Part shown: positions 8,405 through 15,836 of the stretch, piece after piece
Numbering within the stretch: position 1 is the first letter of the stretch
How the letters are laid out: every line of letters begins with the position of its first letter
DNA from: Coriobacteriaceae bacterium
Lineage (GTDB): Bacteria; Actinomycetota; Coriobacteriia; Coriobacteriales; UMGS124
Direction: 5' to 3'
NCBI GenBank assembly: GCA_019421015.1
Contig: JAHZGC010000015.1
Coordinates: 17,773-81,772, forward strand
Length of the DNA stretch: 64,000 nucleotides
Translations under genes and position numbers: made by a program
Notes under the pieces: model-generated
What the model saw: the letters and a program-made list of their open reading frames with translations, nothing else
Told to the model about the DNA's origin: nothing
Database searches by the model: none

Positions 8405-9532
8405 TTACTTCTGGGCGGTAGGCGGCTCGGCACTCAGGATGAGCTTGACCTGGTCTTTGTCGAGTTCGTAGTTGAAGTACTCCTTGTAGAAGTCCTCAAC
8501 CGCCTGCTCCTCGTCGAAGTCCTTGAAGAGGTCGGGGTGGATGACGGCGGCCGCCCACTGGACCTGCAGCAGGAGCTCGGCCCCGGGTTCGCCCCAGGGG
8601 GAGGCACCGGCAGGGTTGGTGTAGACATGCTTGTTCTTAACGGCTTTGGTCTGGGCCCATTCCTTGGAGTCCATGATGGCCTGTGCCTCGCCGGGGGTTG
8701 CCGTGAGGATGTAGTCGGGGTTGAGGGCGGCCAGATCCTCGACGGCGCACGGGGCGTCGGCGGTCCCTGAGCCGCCGGTGTTGGCGTTTGCAGCCCCGGC
8801 TGCGCTCAGCCATTCATCGGCGATCGTGCCCGCGCCTGCGACGACGCCGGTTGCCACCGAAGGCCCGTAGAGCACGGTCGGGCGGTCCGACTCGTCCACG
8901 GTATCGGTCTGCTGCTTTATGGCGTCAAGCATCTTGGTGAGGGCGTCGGTGTATTTTTGGGCGTTCACCTGAGCCCCTTTGCCGATGATCTGGGCGCTGA
9001 GCTCGATGGACTGAGCCATCTGGTCAAACGTGGCGAAGGAGCAGTCGACCAGGGGGATACCCTGCTCCTCCAAGGCCTTGCGCAGCGCGTCTCCCTTTGC
9101 AAAGGCCAGCTGGGGCCCTTGGTCGGCCACGGAGGCGGCTTCGGCGCTCGCATCCTGGTGAGCGGGGATCGTGGCGGCGTTCTTCATGTTGGGGCACATC
9201 TCGTACATCCAAGGGTGGGTGTCGCGGCTCACGGGGGTGGCCACCAGGCCTTTGGCACCGTCGAGCACGATGTCTATGGAGGCATGGTCGGCCCAGGTGT
9301 CGGCGTAGGAGCTTACGGCGTCGGGCAGCTCCACGGCGGTTCCTCCCATGTCGGTGACGCTGGTGGGCGTGGCGTCGCCGACCTGTCCCTCGGTTGCATC
9401 CGCAAGGGCTGCGTGCGGGCGGGCGGAGGCGACGACGGCGGCCAGGCAGATGCAGCCGCTTGCGGTTATGAATCCGCGGCGCGTTGTTAGGGATTGGGCG
9501 GCCAGTGAAGTGGTGTGGTCGGACGTGCTCAT
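8405..9532 (-). CDS. Tat-exported periplasmic-binding-protein-like (iron-siderophore/cobalamin type) protein
   Basis: 375 residues; ATG 9532 with AGAGAGGA upstream. Residues 17-45 form a Tat signal (TTRRGFITASG). The rest resembles the BtuF/FepB class of ABC transporter substrate-binding proteins: LDGAKGLVATPV early in the fold, a long central helix, then ALNPDYILTATPGEAQAI and KNKHVYTNPAGASPWGEPGAELLLQVQWAAAVIHPDLF at the C-terminus. No permease or ATPase gene is nearby, so it is an orphan. It lies downstream of a molybdoenzyme operon but behind a strong terminator at 9673-9704, so it is a separate unit. The ligand could be a metal chelate or corrinoid; this is inference. Confidence 0.75.
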   Translation of the reverse strand: MSTSDHTTSLAAQSLTTRRGFITASGCICLAAVVASARPHAALADATEGQVGDATPTSVTDMGGTAVELPDAVSSYADTWADHASIDIVLDGAKGLVATPVSRDTHPWMYEMCPNMKNAATIPAHQDASAEAASVADQGPQLAFAKGDALRKALEEQGIPLVDCSFATFDQMAQSIELSAQIIGKGAQVNAQKYTDALTKMLDAIKQQTDTVDESDRPTVLYGPSVATGVVAGAGTIADEWLSAAGAANANTGGSGTADAPCAVEDLAALNPDYILTATPGEAQAIMDSKEWAQTKAVKNKHVYTNPAGASPWGEPGAELLLQVQWAAAVIHPDLFKDFDEEQAVEDFYKEYFNYELDKDQVKLILSAEPPTAQK

Positions 9533-9672
9533 GATGGGTCCTCTCTGAATAAGGCCGTGGGCGCCTACGGTGGTTCGAGGCCGTGCCGAGCGCCGTGCCG
9601 TGGGCAGTGCCTGAGGGAGGTGTACCCAGCGTGCGGCCCCAGTTTGCCCGTGGGCGAGAGCTACAAAAAAGA

Positions 9673-9704
9673 GGGGCCGAAAGCCCACGACGGCTTTCGG
9701 CCCC
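9673..9704 (-). terminator. Rho-independent terminator of the 9736-12811 operon
   Basis: A perfect 13-bp stem (GGGGCCGAAAGCC, 9673-9685, with 9692-9704) and a six-base loop are followed on the minus strand by a run of T (from AAAAAA at 9665-9670). It lies 31 bases past the Fe-S subunit stop. Confidence 0.9.
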
Positions 9705-9735
9705 CAACCAGATGCCTGTTTCGCAACGTGCTTAG

Positions 9736-10266
9736 TTACGACACGAACGTCGCGGGCATGGTCTCGCCCTCCAGGCGTGCCCCGCCCTTCTCGGCCGCCA
9801 GGGCCTCCATCTCCTCGATCGGGCCGAAGTGCAGGGCCTTGGTGGGGCAGGTGGCCACGCAGTGGGGCTCGTCCTCGGGGGTCTTGCCGCAGGAGGCGCA
9901 CCCGTCGCACTTGTCCATCTTGCCGTCCTCGGGGCGGTACTGGGGGATCCCGAAGGGGCACACGGAGGCGCAGGTCTGGCACCCGATGCAGGCCTGCTGG
10001 TCCACCACGACCAGGCCGTCCTCCTCGCGCTTCGTGATGGCCCCGACGGGGCAGTTCTCCACGCACGCCGGCCTCTCGCAGTGGTTGCAGGCCTGGGAGG
10101 TGAACACGCGGTTCGCGTCGGGGAACTCGCCGACCCACTCCTCGGCCACGGTCCTGCGGGCCACGGTGCCCGCGGGTATCTGGTTCCACTGCTTGCAGGC
10201 CACCTGGCAGGCCCAGCACTTGATGCAGCGGCTGGTGTCCACGTAGAAACCGTACTGTTCGCTCAT
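9736..10266 (-). CDS. DmsB-type 4Fe-4S electron-transfer subunit
   Basis: 176 residues from ATG 10266 (MSEQYGFYVDTSRCIKC). Cysteine sets: CIKCWACQVAC (residues 13-23), CNHCERPACVENCPVGA, CIGCQTCASVCPFGIP and CDGCASCGKTPEDEPHCVATCP. All four cluster sites are present. It pairs with the catalytic subunit at 10406-12811; both belong to one minus-strand operon that ends at the terminator at 9673-9704. The spacer of 139 bases between the two genes contains a large palindromic repeat (10315-10399). Again there is no membrane anchor gene. Confidence 0.92.
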   Translation of the reverse strand: MSEQYGFYVDTSRCIKCWACQVACKQWNQIPAGTVARRTVAEEWVGEFPDANRVFTSQACNHCERPACVENCPVGAITKREEDGLVVVDQQACIGCQTCASVCPFGIPQYRPEDGKMDKCDGCASCGKTPEDEPHCVATCPTKALHFGPIEEMEALAAEKGGARLEGETMPATFVS

Positions 10267-10314
10267 GATGGGGTACCTCTCCCTCTCTCTTGCGGGGGTT
10301 CGCCGTTTTCCAAG

Positions 10315-10399
10315 GGGAACCGTCTCTCGCAAGGCGTCGGGAGGCGATGCGTACTGGTGGTACGTGAGCCTCCCGGGAACGCGGCGAGAGACGGTTCCC
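10315..10399. repeat. Palindromic intergenic repeat, copy 1
   Basis: GGGAACCGTCTCTCGC (10315-10330) pairs perfectly with 10384-10399. Inside, CGGGAGGC pairs with GCCTCCCG and CGTAC pairs with GTACG around a short loop. The core (ATGCGTACTGG...GTACGTGAG...GGGAACGCGGCGAG) matches copies at 23910 and 45168. It is located inside the operon between the catalytic and Fe-S genes, so it would be transcribed as a long hairpin. Confidence 0.8.
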
Positions 10400-10405
10400 A
10401 ACTCG

Positions 10406-12811
10406 CTACGCCGGGATCTCGGACTCGTCGAGCTTGCTGATCTTGACGAGCGTCTGCTTGGCCATGGCGGAGTGGAAGCGGTCGAACTTCTCGATCGTCG
10501 AGTCGTAGAGCACGTTGACCTCGCTGCCGCCGTCGGTGCAGCCGTAGCCGGGCAGGCCCAGCTCCTCGCAGCTCTGCCACCAGCCGCGGCGGCTCATGAG
10601 CACGTCGGGCGGAATGGTGGGCAGTACGCGTGCCACGAGCTTGACCCAGCCGTGCAGGCTCTCGACGCGGCACCAGTCGCCGTCCTCGATGCCGTACTGG
10701 GCGGCCGTGGCCGGGTTGATCTTGAACCAGGGCTCGGGCTGCATCTCGCGCAGGTAAGGGATGTTCACATAACAGCTGTGGTTGGCCAGGCGGTAGGCGT
10801 GGACGTCCGAGAACACCAGCGGGTATTCGTCCACCAGCTCGGGGGTCTCGGCGATGCCCTCGGGCGGACCCTGGTAGATGGGCAGGTAGGGAAGCACGTC
10901 GAGCTCAAGGTTGTCGAGCTTGCCGCCCATGTACTCGTTGTAGCACTGCACCTTGCCGTTGGGGAGCTTCTCAAAGAGCTCCGCGTAGCGCCGGTACTCG
11001 GGCTCGGTGGGCTCGGCGCCGTCGGTGCGCTCCACGAAGATGGAGCCCTTCTCGCGCAGCTCGTCGAGGTCGATGCCGGTGCCGTCGAGCTGCTCGCGCA
11101 GGCAGGCGTCCATGTCGCCGCCCCAGAAGTCGTCGCCGTAGCCCATGGCCACGGCCAGGTCAAGGTAGAAGTCCCAGTCGCTCTTGCCCTCGCCGATGGG
11201 GTCCACGACGACCTGGTTCATGCCGATCCAGGTGCCGGCCTTGGAGTTCTTGGTGGCGAACTGCTGGCTCGTCTCGTAGTTGGTGAGTGCCGGCAGCACG
11301 ATGTCGGCGTAGTCGCACGAGGGGTTCCACGCGGTGTCGACCACCACGTAGTAGTCGAGCGCCTTGAGGCACTCGATGATCTCTTTGGGCTGGCGCGTGG
11401 CCGAGAGCGGGTTGGAGTTCTGGCCGATGACGCAGCGCAGCGGGTAGGGCTCGCCGGTCAGGATGCTCTTGAACGCCTTGTGGTAGGCGCTGGTGGGGCC
11501 GGGGCCGCCGCCAAAGGTGTAGGAGTTCTGGTACCAGCGGGGGAACTCGTTGGCCACGAGCTTGCTCATGCCGGCAGCGTAGCCCTTCTCGACGTCCTCG
11601 TCGGTGGCCTCGAGGCGCTCGGTGAGCATCGAGACGGGGTTGGTCTTGAAGAGGGGAGCGGGAGCCACCTTACCGGCGCCGCCGCCGCCCGGGATGTCGA
11701 GGTTGCCGGTGATGGCCTCGATGAGGCAGATGCAGATGCAGGCCCAGTTGCCGTCGTTGGCCTGGTCGCCGATGCCGTTGCCGTAGAGGATGCCCATGGG
11801 CTTGGTGGTGCCCATCTTGCGGGCCACCTCAAAGATCTGCTCCTCGGGGATGCCGGTTATGGGAGAAGCCCACGAGGGCGGGAACTGCTTCACGTGCTCG
11901 GCCAGCTGGTCAAAGCCGTTGCACCAGTTCTCGGTGAAGTCGTGGTCGTAGAGGTCCTCCTCGCAGATCACGTTAAGCACCGCAAGGGCCAGCGCCAGGT
12001 CGGTGCCGGGGCGCACGGGCACCCAGATGTCGGCCTTGGAGCCGATGCCCTCGCGCATGGGGCGGATGTCGATGAGCTCCATGCCGCGGTCCAGGGCGTC
12101 CATGATGGCCTTGGGCTTGCCGCGGTTGATCTCGGAGTTCTCGGGGTTGGCGCCCCAGATCACCAGGAGCTCGGTCTTGTCGAGCTGGGCGGGGTAGGTG
12201 TCGGCCGGTTTGCCGATGCTGATCACGCGGCTGGCGGCGCGCTGCATGGCGCAGATGGCGCTGTGCATGTAGTTGGGGCTGCCGTGCACGTTCAAGAAGC
12301 GACGGCCGAGCGTCTGGATAACGGCCCACGCCTGGGGCGAGAGGATGCCCAGGCTCTCGGGGCCGTAGAGCTCCTTCTGCTCGAGCAGCTTGGCCGCGAT
12401 CTCCTCGATGGCCTCGTCCCAGGTGATGCGCTCGAACTTGCCCTCGCCCTTCTCGCCCACGCGCTTCATGGGGTAGAGCAGGCGGTCGGCCGCGTAGGGC
12501 ACCTGCATGGCCGAGTTGCCCTTGGCGCACAGCGAGCGGCTGCCGCGGCCCCAGTTGTTGCCGGCCTCGGGGTTGCCCTCGACGTTGGCGAAGCGGCCGT
12601 CCTTGAGGTGGCACAGCGTGGAGCAGTACGTGCAGGCGGGGCCGCACATCTGGCAGAACGCGTGGCGCACCTCGTCAGAGCCCTCGGAGCCTTCCAAGGC
12701 CTGGGCTGGACGCTCCTCGAGCCAGGTTGTGCCCCCTGTCGCCGCGAGCGCGCCGAGCGCGGCGCCGGCGGCCAAAAAGCCACGGCGGCTGAGGTTGCTC
12801 GTCATGTTCAT
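10406..12811 (-). CDS. Molybdopterin oxidoreductase catalytic subunit (PsrA/PhsA/ArrA-like, Tat-exported)
   Basis: 801 residues; ATG 12811 with GGAAGGAGACACCC upstream. The Tat signal is LSRRGFLAAGAALG (residues 8-35). The N-terminal 4Fe-4S motif is CGPACTYCSTLC...LCAKG. The stretch GSPNYMHSAICAMQRAASRV matches the position of the molybdenum-ligating cysteine in polysulfide, thiosulfate and arsenate reductases, so the ligand is probably Cys. LLVIWGANPENSE and the rest of the cofactor-binding segments are intact. The substrate is unknown; sulfur or arsenic oxyanions are possible from the family. Its start faces the small LuxR genes at 13208-13882, with an ACCTGC motif between them. Confidence 0.88.
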   Translation of the reverse strand: MNMTSNLSRRGFLAAGAALGALAATGGTTWLEERPAQALEGSEGSDEVRHAFCQMCGPACTYCSTLCHLKDGRFANVEGNPEAGNNWGRGSRSLCAKGNSAMQVPYAADRLLYPMKRVGEKGEGKFERITWDEAIEEIAAKLLEQKELYGPESLGILSPQAWAVIQTLGRRFLNVHGSPNYMHSAICAMQRAASRVISIGKPADTYPAQLDKTELLVIWGANPENSEINRGKPKAIMDALDRGMELIDIRPMREGIGSKADIWVPVRPGTDLALALAVLNVICEEDLYDHDFTENWCNGFDQLAEHVKQFPPSWASPITGIPEEQIFEVARKMGTTKPMGILYGNGIGDQANDGNWACICICLIEAITGNLDIPGGGGAGKVAPAPLFKTNPVSMLTERLEATDEDVEKGYAAGMSKLVANEFPRWYQNSYTFGGGPGPTSAYHKAFKSILTGEPYPLRCVIGQNSNPLSATRQPKEIIECLKALDYYVVVDTAWNPSCDYADIVLPALTNYETSQQFATKNSKAGTWIGMNQVVVDPIGEGKSDWDFYLDLAVAMGYGDDFWGGDMDACLREQLDGTGIDLDELREKGSIFVERTDGAEPTEPEYRRYAELFEKLPNGKVQCYNEYMGGKLDNLELDVLPYLPIYQGPPEGIAETPELVDEYPLVFSDVHAYRLANHSCYVNIPYLREMQPEPWFKINPATAAQYGIEDGDWCRVESLHGWVKLVARVLPTIPPDVLMSRRGWWQSCEELGLPGYGCTDGGSEVNVLYDSTIEKFDRFHSAMAKQTLVKISKLDESEIPA

Positions 12812-13207
12812 GGGTGTCTCCTTCCCTTCCTCCTCCTGTGGGCTCCCGACGCACGCCGACGCTCGAACGTCGAGGCGGGTCGGGGGTGCAGACGCGGCTC
12901 CGAACCGCGTCGGCCTGTGGACCGATCCTAGCGATGGCCTGCACCAAGGTCATGCCATGGTCGATGGGAGGAACCCAGGACTGTCTCCCATCTTTTGGGG
13001 GAGAAACGCTTTAATCGCAGGTAGACGGCTTGTTGCTTGAGTTCGGAGCGGTTTGGAAAAGCTTCAAGGGTGCCTATCCCCCATGCTCCGCCTTGACACG
13101 CGGGCCCGCACGCAGCGACCCGGCGCGTCCTGTGGCGACGCCTCTGCGTTTTGCTATAGAATGGCCGTGCCGGTCCCGGGGGACGGGATGGGCGGGGGAG
13201 GAAGATT
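12812..13207. promoter_or_regulatory. Divergent promoter region with ACCTGC motif
   Basis: No gene is visible in this 396-base gap. TCGCAGGTAGAC is at 13015-13026 (reverse complement GTCTACCTGCGA), the same core as at 1735 and 7973, here about 200 bases upstream of the minus-strand molybdoenzyme. A TATAGAAT sequence at 13155-13162 is a candidate -10 for the plus-strand regulator. A GGGGGAGGAAGA ribosome site precedes its TTG start. Confidence 0.45.
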
Positions 13208-13579
13208 TTGGAGACGCAGACCTTGGAGACCCCGGCTGTGGTGGTGGCGATCTTTTTGGCCGCGGTCTTTGGCTATTTGGTCTTGGGCTGGGAAGACGGC
13301 GTCTACGTGGTGGCTTCGGCCCGATCGGCGCTCGACTGCCTGTGGTGGGTCGTGCTGTGCTTTGTGGTCCAGCGCGAGAAGCTCCCTGCGGTGACAGCTT
13401 TTTTGCTGTGGGGCTGCGCCACCTGGGCCCTCCAGTGGCTTGTGTGCTACTGGGTCCTTCCACGCCTTCTGTTCGATGGAGCCTGGGGCGTCTCGCCGTG
13501 GGGCGTGGTCGTGGGCGTGCTCTTGCTGCTGGTCTGTGCGCTGCTGGCCCTGTGCGCCGTGCTGTTGGCCGTTCGGTGA
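13208..13579 (+). CDS. Small four-span membrane protein, N-terminal part of a split LuxR regulator
   Basis: 123 residues; TTG start at 13208 preceded by a strong GGGGGAGGAAGA ribosome site. The sequence is almost entirely hydrophobic, with about four membrane spans (residues ~9-27, 40-57, 62-80, 97-121). It ends at TGA 13577-13579. The helix-turn-helix ORF at 13586-13882 continues in exactly the same frame after two more codons. Read through, the pair would make a 224-residue membrane-anchored LuxR protein much shorter than its ~460-530-residue paralogues here. The stop could be a nonsense mutation (CGA to TGA) or mark two genuine genes. Confidence 0.6.
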   Translation: METQTLETPAVVVAIFLAAVFGYLVLGWEDGVYVVASARSALDCLWWVVLCFVVQREKLPAVTAFLLWGCATWALQWLVCYWVLPRLLFDGAWGVSPWGVVVGVLLLLVCALLALCAVLLAVR

Positions 13580-13585
13580 CGCGGG

Positions 13586-13882
13586 GTGTCGGCTGCGGGG
13601 CGCGGGACGGCCGGAGATGAAGGGCGCGACGCGTGGGGAGAGGCTGCCGGTTCCCCCGTTGACCGGGGAGTGTCGGCCGAGCAGCGTCTCGTGGAGGGCT
13701 ATGGCCTCACCGAGCGGGAGGCCCAGGTGGCGGTGCTGTTCGCCGAGGGCTTTAGCCTCGGGGCGGTGGCCGAGCGGTTGGGCATGGGCAAAAGCACGGC
13801 CCAGAGCCACAGCAAGGCCATCTACCGCAAATGCGCGATCCACACTAAAGACGAACTCATTGCCATCGTGCGGGGGACGTAG
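13586..13882 (+). CDS. LuxR-type helix-turn-helix domain, C-terminal part of a split regulator
   Basis: 98 residues if started at GTG 13586, which has no good ribosome site; later GTGs could also serve. The C-terminal 65 residues form a LuxR/GerE DNA-binding domain (YGLTEREAQVAVLFAEG, recognition helix around MGKSTAQSHSKAIYRK, then HTKDELIAIV). The preceding ~35 residues are a Gly/Ala-rich linker. It is in frame with the membrane ORF ending at 13579. Context suggests it controls the divergent molybdoenzyme operon at 9736-12811 or the convergent flavoprotein at 13966. It may be a pseudogene fragment. Confidence 0.65.
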   Translation: MSAAGRGTAGDEGRDAWGEAAGSPVDRGVSAEQRLVEGYGLTEREAQVAVLFAEGFSLGAVAERLGMGKSTAQSHSKAIYRKCAIHTKDELIAIVRGT

Positions 13883-13918
13883 GGGCATGCCTTGCTCGAA
13901 AGGCTTGACGAGGCTGCG

Positions 13919-13952
13919 GCCCCCGACCTTTCCCGTGCGAGAGGTCGGGGGC
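13919..13952. terminator. Hairpin between convergent genes
   Basis: GCCCCCGACCT (13919-13929) pairs with AGGTCGGGGGC (13942-13952) between the LuxR stop and the flavoprotein stop. No clear T tract is present on either strand, so this is a possible two-way terminator only. Confidence 0.5.
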
Positions 13953-13965
13953 TCGGCCGTGCTGG

Positions 13966-15489
13966 CTAGCGGCTGGCCGCCTGCTCGCCGGCGATGCGCC
14001 CGAAGATCAGGCAGTCGGCCACCGACGTGCCGCTGCCGGGGTACTCGCCGTAGATGCCGCAGGACGAGCGGCCGGCGGCATAGAGGCCGGCGATGGGGTT
14101 GCCGTCCAGGTCGAGGACCTCGGCGTTGGCGTTGATACGCAGGCCGCCCAGGGTGTGGAAGCCGGGGATGACGGGGCCGTAGTCAAAGGCATAGAACGGG
14201 GCCGTGCGCACACCGGTGCCCAGGTACACGCTGTCCTTGCCCCAGTCGGAGTCGGTGCCTTCGTCGCACAGCTGGTTGTAGCGCTCTACCGTGTTGGCGA
14301 CGTTGGAGACCGGGAGCCCAACCGCCTCGCACAGCTCTTCGAGGGTATCCGCCTCGGCTGCGATGGTCAGGCGGCTGTCGTAGCCCTCCTCCTGCAGCTT
14401 GGCCCAGGTTGTGGCGTCTATGATGGCGTAGGTGTTGTCGATAAGCTGGGTGGTTGTCGCGCGGCCGACCCAGGCGCCGTACCAGTCTTCGGCGGCGAAG
14501 CGCAGGCCGTTCCAGTTCACCAGCACGCCTTCGGGCAGCGAGCCGAGTGCGTAGAGGTTCTCCGAGACGTTCATGCGCGACATTGAGCGCGTGGCGGCGC
14601 CCAGTTTCATGGCCATGAGGATGCCGTCGCCCGTGTCGGTGGGGGTGCCCACGCGGCCGCGGCACAGAAGGCCCTCGGGGGCATAGTTGGCGAGCATCTC
14701 GTCGTTGTAGCAGAAGCCTCCGGCGGCGATAACCACGCCCTTGCGGGCCTCGACGGCCACGGTGTTGCCGTCGGTGTCGATCGCCAGGACGCCCGTCACG
14801 GCTCCGTTCTCGTCGCATACTAGCTCGGTGGCGCGGGTGTTGTAGAGTGCCTTGCCGCCCTCGACCACCCTGGACTCGAGGGCGTCGCAGATGGCGGCGC
14901 CGCCGCCGTTGGGGGTGTGGCCGCGCGGGGCCGGCTCGGCGATGGCGGCATAGGGGATGGCGCGCTCGTTGCCCGAGTAGGTGAGGCATACGCCCTCGGG
15001 GGCGATGACCACGTGCCTCTCGATCTCCGCGTCGCCCTCGAACGTGATGCCCTTCTCAACGAGCCAGTCGAACAGGTCGAGGTTGTTAGCGCAGAACACA
15101 TCGAGTAGCTCGGGGTCCGAGCTCGGGCCCAGGGCCGCGTTCAGGTAGGCCTTCATGGCGTCGGTTGAGTCCTTGACCCCAAAGCGTTCTTGGACGGGCG
15201 TGCCTCCTCCCAAATATACCAGGCCGCCGCATATGCGCGTCGAGCCGCCGCCCTGCTCGTTGCACTCGATGGCGATGACCGAGGCCCCCTTGTCGAGGGC
15301 GGCCACGGCGGCGGCGTCGCCGGCACCGCCGAGTCCGATGACCACGACGTCGGCGCTGTCGTCCCACGTTACGTCGGTGCTTGCGGCCGCGTGGGCTTGC
15401 GGGATGGCTGCGAGGGCGCAGGCGGCGGCTCCTGCGCCTGCGCTGGAGATGAACGAGCGGCGGGAAACTGCCATAGGCTTAGATGACAT
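13966..15489 (-). CDS. Tat-exported FAD-dependent reductase (fumarate reductase flavoprotein family)
   Basis: 507 residues; ATG 15489 follows AGGAGGAACGCACCT, so upstream in-frame starts are rejected. The Tat signal is VSRRSFISSAGAGAAA (residues 8-35). The FAD site DVVVIGLGGAGDAAAVAAL is at ~50 and the capping domain follows. The C-terminus has HTLGGLRINANAEVLD and GEYPGSGTSVADCLIFGRIAG, typical of the flavocytochrome c fumarate reductase family. There is no FMN-binding domain, unlike the flavoprotein at 1-1554, so it probably receives electrons from a separate partner. The expected proton-relay/substrate arginine of true fumarate reductases near GSGTS is not obvious, so another enoate-type substrate is likely. 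Divergent from the LuxR gene at 15837. Confidence 0.88.
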   Translation of the reverse strand: MSSKPMAVSRRSFISSAGAGAAACALAAIPQAHAAASTDVTWDDSADVVVIGLGGAGDAAAVAALDKGASVIAIECNEQGGGSTRICGGLVYLGGGTPVQERFGVKDSTDAMKAYLNAALGPSSDPELLDVFCANNLDLFDWLVEKGITFEGDAEIERHVVIAPEGVCLTYSGNERAIPYAAIAEPAPRGHTPNGGGAAICDALESRVVEGGKALYNTRATELVCDENGAVTGVLAIDTDGNTVAVEARKGVVIAAGGFCYNDEMLANYAPEGLLCRGRVGTPTDTGDGILMAMKLGAATRSMSRMNVSENLYALGSLPEGVLVNWNGLRFAAEDWYGAWVGRATTTQLIDNTYAIIDATTWAKLQEEGYDSRLTIAAEADTLEELCEAVGLPVSNVANTVERYNQLCDEGTDSDWGKDSVYLGTGVRTAPFYAFDYGPVIPGFHTLGGLRINANAEVLDLDGNPIAGLYAAGRSSCGIYGEYPGSGTSVADCLIFGRIAGEQAASR

Positions 15490-15836
15490 AGGTGCGTTCC
15501 TCCTGTTTGTACGGGTCTGTGCGAATCGTCGCAGGCGTGTGCCTACGGTCGATCGGTTGACTGGGCGTAATCTGACCAATGTGGTTCGAAAGAGAGGGGT
15601 CGATATTTTCTTCGGGTATACCGGGTCTAACGTCCGCTGCGGCATGCCCTACGGTACTATGGTCTTGCTGCGCGCCGCAATCGTCCGCACTCGTTTTTGC
15701 ACGCTCACCCGGACGTGTCTTTACGGCGTTGCCTGCAGATGAGGGGCTCATCCAAACGGATGACCCCGCTTGGCCGTGGGGTTTGTGCCGGGCGGGTGAG
15801 GGATAATAGGGACGAGACAGCTGGATGGGGGCGTGC
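15490..15836. promoter_or_regulatory. Divergent promoter region between flavoprotein and LuxR gene
   Basis: This gap holds a short palindrome GGTATACC (15615-15622) within CGGGTATACCGGG, about 125 bases upstream of the flavoprotein ATG. GATAAT at 15802-15807 is a candidate -10 for the LuxR gene. The ACCTGC motif seen in other reductase promoters is not present here. Confidence 0.35.

Noticed and set aside
8405..10219. A single 604-codon gene covering the binding protein and sequence upstream
   Set aside because: The N-terminal 229 codons are antisense-frame noise over the Fe-S subunit gene and terminator; a Tat signal and ribosome site define the start at 9532.
13574..13590. Selenocysteine at the TGA of the split LuxR gene
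   Set aside because: There is no selenoprotein context or SECIS-like hairpin just after the codon, and LuxR proteins are not known selenoproteins.
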